Shown here: positions 1 to 7,981 of the stretch, in pieces | Numbering within the stretch: the first letter of the stretch is position 1 | Layout: each line of letters opens with the position of its first letter | Origin: Bacillus sp. F19 | GTDB lineage: Bacteria; Bacillota; Bacilli; Bacillales; Bacillaceae | DNA: 64,000 nt | Assembly (NCBI GenBank): GCA_023823795.1 | Contig: CP085710.1 | Coordinates: 4,242,001 to 4,306,000 of the forward strand | Reading direction: 5' to 3' | Position numbers and translations under genes: made by a program | Notes under the pieces: generated by a model | Database searches by the model: none | Seen by the model: only the letters and a program-made list of their open reading frames with translations | Told to the model about the DNA's origin: nothing

Positions 1-183
1 AGTCTCTTTATATAAATTTTACGTTAATCCTAGGATTTTTTTCTCTTTTCAATGAAAATTACGAACCGCATCGGCTGTTTTCTGGGAATAAGGGACTGTG
101 ATAATCACCCTTTCCTCGTTGAGATAATCCAATCATCATGCATCCAAAAATATATTCTGAAACTTTAGGACTGATTTCTTAAC

Positions 184-222
184 TTTACAAGATCATTAAA
201 ATGATTGTACTCTTACTTAACA
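184..222 (+). promoter_or_regulatory. candidate PhoP box upstream of phoD
   Basis: Four hexamers lie at exact 11-bp spacing: TTTACA (184), ATTAAA (195), TGTACT (206) and TTAACA (217). The first and last fit the Bacillus PhoP half-site TT(A/T/C)ACA fully and the middle two at 4 of 6 positions. The spacing and the position just before a PhoD gene support a PhoP site. This is inference from pattern only. Confidence 0.45.
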
Positions 223-261
223 CTTCGTCTTTAATATTAGGGAGAAGGAGATGAAACAAAC

Positions 262-1902
262 ATGGATCAAGAAAAACTCAATATTTTGCAACGCATGATG
301 AATCTAGACCACCTGAAATCTGGTGAGATGGACCGCCGGAGTTTTCTCAGTACTACAAGCAGGTTAGCCGTTCTATCCTTAGGATTGACGATCTCGAGTT
401 CCCTTGTAGGAAACCGTTCAGTAGAAGCTGCGCCCCAATTTAAAGATTATCCGTTCACCTTAGGAGTCGCATCCGGTGAACCGCTTCCGGACGGAATCGT
501 ACTATGGACCCGATTGGCCCCTGACCCGCTTAATGGCGGTGGAATGAAGTCCCATGACGTTCCTGTAAGATGGGAAGTCGCTCTTGATGAAAGCTTTAAG
601 CATGTTGTCAAGCATGGTGTGGAATATGCTAGACCGGAACTAGGTCACTCTATTCATGTGGAAGTGGAAGGCTTGGAGTCGAACCATGTGTACTATTACC
701 GCTTTAAATCCGGTCCGGATATTAGCCCTATCGGCCGCACCAAGACCACACCGGCCTTTGGGGAAGATGTGGCGAAAATGACATTTGCTTTCGCCTCCTG
801 CCAGCATTACCAAGAAGGCTACTTTACCGCTTATCGCCATATGGCAAAAGAAGACTTAGACTTAGTCGTTCATTTGGGAGACTATATTTACGAGGCTGGT
901 CCTATGGACAATGCAATCCGAAAGCATAACGGACCGGAGATTATCACGCTGGACGATTACCGCAACAGGTATGCGCTTTACAAGAGCGATGCCGATTTAA
1001 GGGCAGCCCATGAGGCATTCCCTTGGCTGGTTTCGATGGACGATCATGAAGTGGAAAATAACTGGGCCGGCGGTATTCCTGAACAAGGCCAGTCCGTAGA
1101 AGACTTTGTTCTCCGTCGGGCCGCTGCTTTCCAAGCCTTCTATGAGCACATGCCCCTGCGGCGCAGCGCTCTTCCGAATGGGGCAAGCATGCAACTGTAT
1201 AGGCGGCTCTCCTACGGCAAGTTAATCGATTTTCATGCCCTCGACACCCGCCAATACCGGGATGATCAGGCCAACGGAGACGGTTTCAAGCCGCCTTCAT
1301 CCGAGTCCATGGATCCGAAACGGACGATGATCGGTGCTGAACAAGAGCGATGGCTGCTGAAAGGGCTGGGCAGCTCGAAAGCGGCATGGAATGTTCTGGC
1401 GCAGCAGGTCTACTTTTCCTATCGGGATTATAGTCCGGCGGAAGATGAACTTTTCAACATGGATACTTGGGACGGCTATCCCGCTTCCCGCGAACGCATC
1501 CTCGATTTTGTGCAAAAGAAGGGGATTTTCAATTTTGTCGTGCTCACCGGGGATGTCCATCAACACTGGGCCAGCGAAATTAAAGCGTCCAAGGATCCAG
1601 AGTCGGAAACAATCGGCGTGGAATTTGTCGGCTCATCCATCACCTCCGGCTTTGACGGCACCGATGAAGCTACAGGAATCTTCAAACGAATTTTAGCTGC
1701 CAATCCGCAGATTAAATTTTTTAATAACCAGCGCGGTTATGTACGTTGTACCGTAACCCCCGATAACTGGCAGAGCGACTACATGGTGCTTCCTTACGTA
1801 AGCAGACCGGATGCGCCGATTTCAACACGGGTTTCCTTCTTGGCGGAAAACGGAAAGCCGGGCTTAACGAAGATTTATGATGCCCTGGTTACAACTCCGT
1901 AA
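262..1902 (+). CDS. phoD: Tat-exported phosphodiesterase/alkaline phosphatase PhoD
   Basis: PhoD-family enzyme of 546 aa, the usual length, which releases phosphate from phosphodiesters outside the cell. The N-terminus carries a twin-arginine signal (DRRSFL at residues 24-29), a hydrophobic stretch and a VEAAP cleavage region near residue 55. The metallophosphatase core shows FASCQHYQEGYF, LVVHLGDYIYE, DDHEVENNW and VVLTGDVHQHW, which hold the metal ligands. The ribosome binding site AAGGAG (245-250) precedes the ATG by 11 nt. tatA follows after 27 bp, as in B. subtilis phoD-tatAd, so the exporter subunit and its substrate are probably co-transcribed. Its GC content looks clearly higher than that of the second PhoD at 39.8 kb. 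Confidence 0.95.
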   Translation: MDQEKLNILQRMMNLDHLKSGEMDRRSFLSTTSRLAVLSLGLTISSSLVGNRSVEAAPQFKDYPFTLGVASGEPLPDGIVLWTRLAPDPLNGGGMKSHDVPVRWEVALDESFKHVVKHGVEYARPELGHSIHVEVEGLESNHVYYYRFKSGPDISPIGRTKTTPAFGEDVAKMTFAFASCQHYQEGYFTAYRHMAKEDLDLVVHLGDYIYEAGPMDNAIRKHNGPEIITLDDYRNRYALYKSDADLRAAHEAFPWLVSMDDHEVENNWAGGIPEQGQSVEDFVLRRAAAFQAFYEHMPLRRSALPNGASMQLYRRLSYGKLIDFHALDTRQYRDDQANGDGFKPPSSESMDPKRTMIGAEQERWLLKGLGSSKAAWNVLAQQVYFSYRDYSPAEDELFNMDTWDGYPASRERILDFVQKKGIFNFVVLTGDVHQHWASEIKASKDPESETIGVEFVGSSITSGFDGTDEATGIFKRILAANPQIKFFNNQRGYVRCTVTPDNWQSDYMVLPYVSRPDAPISTRVSFLAENGKPGLTKIYDALVTTP

Positions 1903-1929
1903 CCTAAAATTCGATGGGAGTGAAGTGCT

Positions 1930-2163
1930 ATGTTCACAAATATTGGGATCCCCGGTTTGATCTTAATTTTGGTCATTGCCTTAATCATTTTTGGCCCTTC
2001 CAAATTGCCTGAGATCGGTCGAGCGTTTGGTCATACCCTAAGTGAATTTAAGAGTGCTACCAAAGGTCTAGTGTCCGGTGAAGATAAAGAAGAAGTGAAG
2101 GTTGAAGAAAAAAAGCCAGAGGTCATTTCTGTGGACAAAAAGCAGGACAAGCCTGCCGTTTAA
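1930..2163 (+). CDS. tatA: Sec-independent translocase protein TatA
   Basis: Pore-forming TatA subunit of 77 aa. It has one N-terminal transmembrane helix ([15 protein letters not shown]), the conserved [14 protein letters not shown] hinge and amphipathic helix, and a charged lysine/glutamate tail. It sits directly behind phoD and likely serves its export. No tatC follows; a terminator comes 14 bp after the stop and then an insertion sequence. Its first 50 residues are nearly identical to those of the second TatA at 43.8 kb. Confidence 0.95.
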   Translation: MFTNIGIPGLILILVIALIIFGPSKLPEIGRAFGHTLSEFKSATKGLVSGEDKEEVKVEEKKPEVISVDKKQDKPAV

Positions 2164-2176
2164 TAAATAAAAGAAT

Positions 2177-2205
2177 GTAGACGGGAACACTCGTCTACTT
2201 TTTTT
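2177..2205 (+). terminator. rho-independent terminator of phoD-tatA
   Basis: Stem GTAGACG (2177-2183) pairs with CGTCTAC (2192-2198), followed by seven T. Confidence 0.9.
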
Positions 2206-2517
2206 GCGTTATTCAATTAAAACACCTGACTTAATGAAATGGTACTATGAAATGTTTTATAGGTTGGACAGAGCGAGAAAGCGCTCGTATTTTTCCTTCG
2301 AAGCCTATTGTTATTTGCACGATGTTATAGATAAATAAACATATATTTATATTCTTTTACATTAAATTAACAGTAATTTGTAATAGGTTAATATTTTATT
2401 AATTTTACTATAAGGGGTACCGCCACATACCCATCAAGCGAAGTTAAAATCATACCCTCAAAATGAAAAAACGCTATGCTTATCGTAAGAAGTTTACGAG
2501 AAAGGATGGCGTTTTTG

Positions 2518-3849
2518 ATGAATCCTATCATTTCAAATGAACTAAATCTTTTCGCACAAGAGCTACAATACTTTTTATCTCCAGTAGTCCTACAGAACAT
2601 ATCCAAACAAGTTGGCTTTGTACAGCGATCTAGTAAGTATCAAGCAAACGAACTCATTGCCCTTTGCGTATGGCTCAGTCAGGAAATCGCTAGCACATCA
2701 CTTACACATTTGTGCAGTCGGTTAGAAGCTTCCACTGGGGTACTAATTAGCCCAGAAGGACTGAATCAACGCTTTAATCCAGCAGCTGTCGCATTTCTTA
2801 GAGAAGTCTTTACTTCTCTTCTCTCAAAAAAACTCTGTTCAAATCAATCGCTTTCTGCACACATGATTTCTACTTTTAATCGTATCCGTATCTTAGATGC
2901 GACAGTGTTTCAACTGCCTGATCATTTCGCCACTGACTATCAAGGTTCAGGTGGGAGTAGTAATACGGCAGGCGTGAAAATCCAATTGGAATATGATTTA
3001 CTGAGTGGTCAATTTCTTAACATGCAGCTTGGACCAGGAAAGAATAATGATAAAACATACGGTACCACCTGCCTTGAAACCGTTGAGGCAGGCGATTTAT
3101 GTTTGCGTGATCTTGGTTACTTCGATTTAGGAGACTTACAAGCCATTCATGATAAAGAGGCTTACTATATCTCGCGGTTGAAGCTGAATACACGTATTTA
3201 TATCAAAAACCCTGAGCCAGAATACTTCAAAAATGGCACGTTAAAAAAGCAAACAGAATACATCCAACTTGATATGACACAAATGATGTCTGGTCTAACA
3301 CTTGGTGCAACGATGGAAATCCTCGATGCATACATTGGCCAAAATCAGAAGCTTCCAGCACGTGTCATTATCCATCGTTTAACTGATGATCAAACGCAAA
3401 CACGCCTGAAAAACCAAGTGATACGTGAAATGAAGAAAGGCATTGTCATGAAGGATAAAATTAAACGTTTAATGGGCATGAATGTATATATTACAAACAC
3501 GTCGCCAGAAGAAGTAACAACGAACTACGTGCATTCATTGTATTCACTTCGTTGGCAGATTGAGATTTTGTTTAAAACGTGGAAGTCATTCTTCGAAATT
3601 GATGAATGTAAAAATATGAAAAGAGAACGCCTAGAGTGCCATTTATATGGACAACTCATTGGCATTCTCCTCTGTTCTTCTACGATGTTTCAAATGCGAC
3701 AGCTTCTGCTTGAAAAGAAAAAGCAGGAGCTGAGTGAATACAAAGCGATTTATATGATTAAAGATTACTTTCCATTACTGTTTAAGGCGATAGCAGTTGG
3801 TACAGAAGACCTTGGGTACCGCCACATACCCATCAAGCTAATAACGTAA
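2518..3849 (+). CDS. IS4-family (IS231-like) transposase, C-terminus altered by inversion
   Basis: DDE transposase of the IS4 family. The acidic residues sit in RILDATVFQLP, DLCLRDLGYFDLGDL and the YREK signature YSLRWQIEILFKTWK. The start ATG at 2518 is chosen because GAAAGGATGG lies 8 nt upstream. The protein is 443 aa and ends ...LGYRHIPIKLIT, where the family continues with a basic helix. That missing tail is found on the opposite strand (3942-4088). Loss of the tail probably inactivates or weakens the enzyme. Confidence 0.85.
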   Translation: MNPIISNELNLFAQELQYFLSPVVLQNISKQVGFVQRSSKYQANELIALCVWLSQEIASTSLTHLCSRLEASTGVLISPEGLNQRFNPAAVAFLREVFTSLLSKKLCSNQSLSAHMISTFNRIRILDATVFQLPDHFATDYQGSGGSSNTAGVKIQLEYDLLSGQFLNMQLGPGKNNDKTYGTTCLETVEAGDLCLRDLGYFDLGDLQAIHDKEAYYISRLKLNTRIYIKNPEPEYFKNGTLKKQTEYIQLDMTQMMSGLTLGATMEILDAYIGQNQKLPARVIIHRLTDDQTQTRLKNQVIREMKKGIVMKDKIKRLMGMNVYITNTSPEEVTTNYVHSLYSLRWQIEILFKTWKSFFEIDECKNMKRERLECHLYGQLIGILLCSSTMFQMRQLLLEKKKQELSEYKAIYMIKDYFPLLFKAIAVGTEDLGYRHIPIKLIT

Positions 3850-3941
3850 ATTACTAGATACGAAATAATCCTTGTTTCAAAACTAGCGAGTGATGGAAAA
3901 GTAAGCATGCCAAAAAAGCCTTTAAAAACGCGATTTTTTCG

Positions 3942-4088
3942 CTAGGCAGCTTGTCTATGCTTCACCGTCGTTTCATACACAACCCCTAGAATATCAAAGA
4001 CGGTCATCTTCTTATACCGATGACATTTACGACCGTTCTTTTTGAGCAGCTGATAAAGGCGATGCAGAATTTTCAAATGGCGGTACCC
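3942..4088 (-). pseudogene. displaced C-terminal coding segment of the IS transposase
   Basis: Read on the minus strand from GGGTACCGCCA, this encodes [20 protein letters not shown], then [16 protein letters not shown] and a stop. This is the typical basic C-terminus of IS231-like transposases. It joins in frame to the plus-strand gene at the shared codons for GYRH if the segment is turned around, which is the main evidence for the inversion. Confidence 0.8.
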
Positions 4089-4093
4089 CTTAT

Positions 4094-4193
4094 TTGTCTT
4101 TTTCTTTCAGAGGCAGAGAGTCACCTAATTTTGTTTAGTGAGCACCACGAGTTCACCAAAGATAAAATAATGGAATTTTTGAAACATAGATGA
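4094..4193 (+). pseudogene. C-terminal gene remnant beside the IS
   Basis: From the IS boundary an open frame runs 33 codons to TGA, ending with SEHHEFTKDKIMEFLKHR. It reads like a natural protein C-terminus, perhaps of an alpha/beta hydrolase, but the family is uncertain. No matching N-terminal part is seen left of the IS, so sequence was probably lost with or after insertion. Confidence 0.35.
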
Positions 4194-4200
4194 TTATCAA

Positions 4201-4794
4201 TTAATTATCCATTTCTGATTTTCCAACTAGCCCATAGTACAACAGATGATCTAGATCACGAAGCATGGATGAGTTTGTATGCTGAAAAAATCCTGGTTTG
4301 GCTAAAGCTTCTTTAAACATCTGAATATAGAAAATGATGGATTCTAGTGAGATATCAGGATGTATTGAACCTTCCTTTTTTCCTTCTTCCACTAGCTTTT
4401 TGAAAAAAGGAAGTGTTCTTTTTCGATAAAATTCATCCATATGTGCTTTCATGGTCACATCGTCCAAGTGACTTTGTAGCAAGTTTATTTTTAGATTCTC
4501 TGCTGTTTCCTCTTGATCTATCATGATCTTTTTCATCTTCTCGTGAAAAGGGATATCTTGCGATAGGATAGTTTCATACTCAGCTATCCTATTTTCCATG
4601 ATATAAAACAAGGTACTTCGAATCAATTGGTCTTTACTTTCAAAATAATTATAAATGGTTACAGGTGATACATTTGCTTTTTTGGCTACCTCTGAAATAC
4701 TCATTTTTTTAGCTCCATATGTACACAACAAATCAAATGTTGTTCTTACAATCTGTTCTTTTTTCTTTTCCGTACGAAGTAAGTATCCATCCAT
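4201..4794 (-). CDS. TetR-family transcriptional regulator
   Basis: 197 aa with an N-terminal TetR helix-turn-helix (residues ~12-60; MSISEVAKKANVSPVTIYNYF) and a divergent ligand-binding C-terminal domain. GAGGTG precedes the ATG. It is divergent from the cytochrome P450 gene, with a perfect 10-bp inverted repeat between them, so it most likely represses the P450 gene and itself. The ligand is unknown. Confidence 0.9.
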   Translation of the reverse strand: MDGYLLRTEKKKEQIVRTTFDLLCTYGAKKMSISEVAKKANVSPVTIYNYFESKDQLIRSTLFYIMENRIAEYETILSQDIPFHEKMKKIMIDQEETAENLKINLLQSHLDDVTMKAHMDEFYRKRTLPFFKKLVEEGKKEGSIHPDISLESIIFYIQMFKEALAKPGFFQHTNSSMLRDLDHLLYYGLVGKSEMDN

Positions 4795-4813
4795 TCCATC
4801 ACCTCATAATTGA

Positions 4814-4851
4814 ATGTTTTGTAATGATAATCAAAAATTTATACAAAACAT
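4814..4851. promoter_or_regulatory. inverted repeat, probable TetR operator
   Basis: Perfect arms ATGTTTTGTA (4814-4823) and TACAAAACAT (4842-4851) are separated by 18 bp, between divergent tetR and P450 genes. The spacer also holds TGATAATCA, a Fur-box-like core, but the match to a full Fur box is weak. Confidence 0.55.
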
Positions 4852-4930
4852 ATTCCCTTTTTGTCTATTCTAGCATAAAATGAATAATAATCATTAAATC
4901 ATTTCATTTCACTCAAAAGAGGTGCTTCCT

Positions 4931-6346
4931 ATGGGAAGGAAAAATCGTATTACTAGTATAGGGGAGAGAAAAAGTATTCCTGGACCACGATCTTTATTTG
5001 GATGGAAAATTAATATGTTGCGTTTTTATCGTAACCCATTTACCTATTCCCGCTGGTTACATGATACGTATGGAAATATTGTTGCACTGGGACAAGGAAA
5101 GAAACCATCCTATGTATTTGCCTTTGGTCCAGAGTTTAATCAACAGATTCTAACAGATCCAGATCTGTTTCAAATTAGTTCTTCTCTACTTAATGTACCA
5201 GAAGAATCTCTACTTGGAAAAATGTTTTATAACAATTTAATTTTAATGACAGGAGAAAAACACAAAAAACATCGTCGTCTGATGCAACCTGCTTTCCATC
5301 GTCAGCAAATTGTATCTTATTGCAACGATATGATTTCTCTAACTCATCGGCTTGGGGATGACTGGGAAAAGAAACCTCAAATTGAATTAAACCAAGAGAT
5401 GAAAAAGTTGACACAACGTATTGCTGTTAAAACTTTATTTGGATTTTATAACGAAGAAGAATTAGATAAAATGGGTGAGTATATTCATAAGATGACAAAA
5501 TCTCTCCTATGGGTTACCCTTGCTCCTGTTAATATTCCAGGAACTCCTTATCATCAAGCCTTGCGGAGTGCTGAGCAACTAGATAAGCATGTTCGAGACA
5601 TGATAGAAAAAAAGCGATCAGAGGCAAACGCAACCGATGTACTTGCATCGTTGATTCAAGCTCGCGATGAAGACGGTTCTGGGCTAAGTAACGATGAACT
5701 AGTTGGACATACTTTTACTTTGTATGTCGCAGGTCACGAAACAACAGCAAATGCACTTACTTGGTCTATTTTTCTACTAAGCCAGCATCCTGAGATCCTG
5801 TCTAATCTTTTAGAAGAATTAGATGGTACATTAAAAGGTAGCGAACCATCTCTTGAAAATTTATCTTCTTTATCGTTGTTAGAAGGTGTCATAAAAGAAA
5901 GCCTACGACTCTTGCCACCTGCCGGAATAGGCGTAAGAATTACTTCTCAATCCTGTGAATTAGGTGGTTTTACGATTCCCAAAGGAACTAATGTTTTCTT
6001 CAACCAGATGATTACACATCGACTACCTGAACTTTATGATGAACCTGATCGTTTCAAACCAGAGCGCTGGAGTTCTATTAAGCGATCACCATACGAATAT
6101 CTCCCATTTAGTGCTGGACAACACATGTGTATCGGTTGGAATTTTGCTACACAAGAAATGAAAGTAGTACTTGCAGTACTTCTGCAGCGGTTTCGTTTTG
6201 CAATGATTCCCAATTCAAAGATTACTCCCAATATGATGATGCGACCCATTCATGGAATACCTATGCATGTTGTTCCACAAGATGGTCAGTTCAGTAGAGT
6301 TCCTGTCCGTGGGGCAATTAACCAATATATTGATTTACCATTCTAG
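4931..6346 (+). CDS. cytochrome P450
   Basis: P450 monooxygenase of 471 aa. The oxygen-binding I-helix is AGHETTANALTWS (~255-267), the K-helix ExxR is ESLRLLPP, and the heme-thiolate loop is FSAGQHMCIG with the cysteine ligand. The ATG at 4931 is preferred over an upstream in-frame GTG because AAAGAGGTG lies 6 nt before it. It is a single-domain soluble P450 needing separate redox partners, none of which is nearby. The divergent TetR gene suggests induction by a small lipophilic compound. Substrate unknown. Confidence 0.93.
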   Translation: MGRKNRITSIGERKSIPGPRSLFGWKINMLRFYRNPFTYSRWLHDTYGNIVALGQGKKPSYVFAFGPEFNQQILTDPDLFQISSSLLNVPEESLLGKMFYNNLILMTGEKHKKHRRLMQPAFHRQQIVSYCNDMISLTHRLGDDWEKKPQIELNQEMKKLTQRIAVKTLFGFYNEEELDKMGEYIHKMTKSLLWVTLAPVNIPGTPYHQALRSAEQLDKHVRDMIEKKRSEANATDVLASLIQARDEDGSGLSNDELVGHTFTLYVAGHETTANALTWSIFLLSQHPEILSNLLEELDGTLKGSEPSLENLSSLSLLEGVIKESLRLLPPAGIGVRITSQSCELGGFTIPKGTNVFFNQMITHRLPELYDEPDRFKPERWSSIKRSPYEYLPFSAGQHMCIGWNFATQEMKVVLAVLLQRFRFAMIPNSKITPNMMMRPIHGIPMHVVPQDGQFSRVPVRGAINQYIDLPF

Positions 6347-6882
6347 AAAACTCTGGTTCAATCGTTGTTCTGAAGTTTATTGCGGCTGGAAAGTGCTTGA
6401 TGGAAAGGGCCTCTGTGCCCTTTTTACATTTTTTTCTATCTATCGTGCCGCTTTTGGACTTATCTCGGACTACCCCCGTTTATATATAACTAATATTGGA
6501 CCACAAAAATAATAAAAAACGCCCCTAGTCTCCAAACATTTCAGAAGGGGGTCCTGATAGCAAACCGCGTTTTGCTGGCGGTACCCCAGAAGATCATCAG
6601 AACGATTTAAAAGCTGTTTCCGAACACTCCGAGTAGGCTTTTGAAAATTCAATGACAGGTAGTATTTTTTTAAAGGGCAAAAAAAATCTCCACCTTTCCC
6701 ATTGATTTTTCAAATTTCTCGAGCAAACCCAAAAAGGAGGTGTTGATACTCGGCTTGTTCTGAAAAGTATAAAGCGAGAAACCGCCTGCCTACCGTTCAC
6801 AATAGGTTTTTTTCGTTATTCAGATACGCAAAGAGCGACTGCCTCACACCCCAAAAAGAAGGGGAAAAACAAAACCTCCTAA
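6347..6882. other. 536-bp gap with no convincing gene
   Basis: Holds the P450 terminator, then AT-rich sequence with several short unconvincing frames on the minus strand. TGGCGGTACCCC at 6576-6587 is identical to 12 bp of the IS231-like terminal repeat of the 2.4-kb element and may be a residual IS end. The rest reads like a decayed plasmid or phage border. Confidence 0.4.
6404..6427 (+). terminator. terminator after P450
   Basis: AAAGGGC (6404-6410), loop CTCTGT, GCCCTTTT, then more T-rich sequence. Confidence 0.7.
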
Positions 6883-7113
6883 CTACATATCCCAAAAGTC
6901 TGTGTAATCAATGTTAGAATCATGTTTCCTTAATGATTTGATAATTTTCTTTGCATTTTTTATGCTCGGTTCAAACTCTTCTGGATCACATAGCCGACTA
7001 ATAGTACTTTTGCTAACTCCACTTTCCTTTGCTATTTCCTGCTGTGTAATAGAATTTTTATCAAGGTATTTACCGAACCTCGAACGTTTTTTTCCTAAAC
7101 CAAACCAACTCAT
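6883..7113 (-). CDS. small XRE-type helix-turn-helix regulator
   Basis: 76-aa Cro/CI-like protein: basic N-terminus (GLGKKRSRFGKYLDKN), then the HTH TQQEIAKESGVSKSTISRL at ~27-45. GGGAGGGAG precedes the ATG. Proteins of this build are typical of Bacillus plasmids and prophages. It is divergent from the small-gene cluster at 7.27 kb, and the gap holds an inverted repeat that could be its operator. Confidence 0.8.
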   Translation of the reverse strand: MSWFGLGKKRSRFGKYLDKNSITQQEIAKESGVSKSTISRLCDPEEFEPSIKNAKKIIKSLRKHDSNIDYTDFWDM

Positions 7114-7148
7114 ATAAATCTCCCTCCCTTTGCTTATTAGTAGCCATT

Positions 7149-7203
7149 ATGTCCAATACTCCAATTTTTAAAACTTTCTCCAATTCGTAGGAATAGTGGA
7201 CAA
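7149..7203. promoter_or_regulatory. imperfect inverted repeat between XRE gene and small genes
   Basis: ATGTCCAATACTCC (7149-7162) and GGAATAGTGGACAA (7190-7203) are complementary at 11 of 14 positions. Their place between divergent genes suggests an operator for the XRE protein. Confidence 0.4.
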
Positions 7204-7266
7204 CCAGTACCTAATAGCATGTATCAGGACGTCAAAGAAAAGGCGTTACATAAGGGAGGAATTCAT

Positions 7267-7371
7267 ATGACAAAGGAATTGGCTATTTCACTACTTGAAG
7301 GTAAGGACGTCTATCTCACAGAGGAAGGCAAAAAGCTTCTAGAAAAGATGATAAAGGAAACATCTAAATAA
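7267..7371 (+). CDS. 34-aa small protein of a plasmid/phage-like module
   Basis: ATG at 7267 behind AAGGGAGGAATTCAT. It encodes a charged 34-residue peptide (MTKELAISLLEGKDVYLTEE...). Its stop overlaps the next start (TAATG), a sign of translational coupling. No family recognised. The strong ribosome binding site and coupling support a real gene. Confidence 0.6.
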   Translation: MTKELAISLLEGKDVYLTEEGKKLLEKMIKETSK

Positions 7372-7805
7372 TGGTGTATCGCCCCACTGTCCGTTATGCA
7401 GATGAATTTAAGGATTACGTAGACGATTTATTCCATGCAACTAAATTAGATCGTAATCAAATAATGAGGGCAGCATTATTTGTAGCTGCCTTTTCTCCAA
7501 ACTTTGAATTACTACTGAAACAATTTAAAAAGGCAGACGTCCCCCTTCCCCCTCCTAAATGGGATGCTGATCAACATGGATTCTGGCTGGATAGAAACCC
7601 ACCAAAACAAGAGGGAGGTAAGGACGTCAATGCTAACAATCGAAGAGAAAATGATATTGGGAGAGTTTTTGGAACAGCTGCAGGATCACCCGAATATCAG
7701 GAGCAAAGAAATAGATGTGAGCCACAGATTACGAGACGAGAAGGGGAGATTTCTTCCGAACGAATCATCAGAAATCAAGGAGGAATTACCATTAAGATCG
7801 GATAG
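7371..7805 (+). CDS. hypothetical protein of plasmid/phage-like module
   Basis: 144-aa frame coupled by TAATG to the upstream small gene. The first ~85 residues (MVYRPTVRYADEFKDYVDDL..., LDRNQIMRAALFVAA, VPLPPPKWDAD) look like a compact helical accessory protein seen in Bacillus mobile elements. The last ~55 residues are low-grade and overlap another gene in a different frame, so the natural end may have been lost by a frameshift near 7620. Function unknown. Confidence 0.6.
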   Translation: MVYRPTVRYADEFKDYVDDLFHATKLDRNQIMRAALFVAAFSPNFELLLKQFKKADVPLPPPKWDADQHGFWLDRNPPKQEGGKDVNANNRRENDIGRVFGTAAGSPEYQEQRNRCEPQITRREGEISSERIIRNQGGITIKIG

Positions 7806-7935
7806 ACCGAAAAAGATGATAAAAATTGAAGGTAGTTACAATTCATATCTAATAAAAGATCGATGGTTTACGGATGGTGAGATTGATACACTCATAGTTT
7901 TTGGTATCTTCGGAGTGTTGGCTATAATATTTTGA
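7630..7935 (+). CDS. overlapping hypothetical protein with C-terminal membrane segment
   Basis: 101 aa from ATG 7630, behind GAGGGAGGTAAGG, in a different frame from the gene it overlaps. The middle contains RLRDEKGRFLP, a motif common in phage proteins, and the C-terminus is a hydrophobic helix (TLIVFGIFGVLAIIF). The strong ribosome binding site inside the upstream gene supports a separate start. Function unknown. Confidence 0.5.
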   Translation: MLTIEEKMILGEFLEQLQDHPNIRSKEIDVSHRLRDEKGRFLPNESSEIKEELPLRSDRPKKMIKIEGSYNSYLIKDRWFTDGEIDTLIVFGIFGVLAIIF

Positions 7936-7981
7936 TTCGTTGAGAAAAAAGCTCTCTATTTTCCGTTCTAAGGTATGGTTT

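Larger units (their letters stand above)
2410..4093 (+). mobile_element. IS231-like (IS4 family) insertion sequence, right end inverted
   Basis: The outer ends are inverted repeats: ATAAGGGGTACCGCCA at 2410-2425 and its complement at 4078-4093. Inside is one IS4-family transposase gene. The left repeat really extends 30 bp (to 2439); its last 25 bp recur in direct orientation at 3814-3838, inside the 3' end of the transposase gene. Inverting 3814-4088 in silico restores a perfect 30-bp terminal repeat and an in-frame transposase of 480 aa, close to the 478 aa I recall for IS231. So the right 275 bp of this copy have flipped. No flanking target duplication is visible. Confidence 0.85.

Noticed and set aside
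2272-2300. terminator-like GAGCG...CGCTC hairpin left of the IS
   Set aside because: Only five base pairs and no clear T-run; the tatA terminator at 2177 is sufficient.
4822-4836. Fur box between tetR and P450
   Set aside because: Only the TGATAATCA core fits; the full 19-bp consensus match is weak and the TetR-type inverted repeat explains the region better.
6470-6800. minus-strand frames of 60-67 codons
   Set aside because: No ribosome binding sites, unusual composition (many Arg, Trp, Phe) and no recognisable content.
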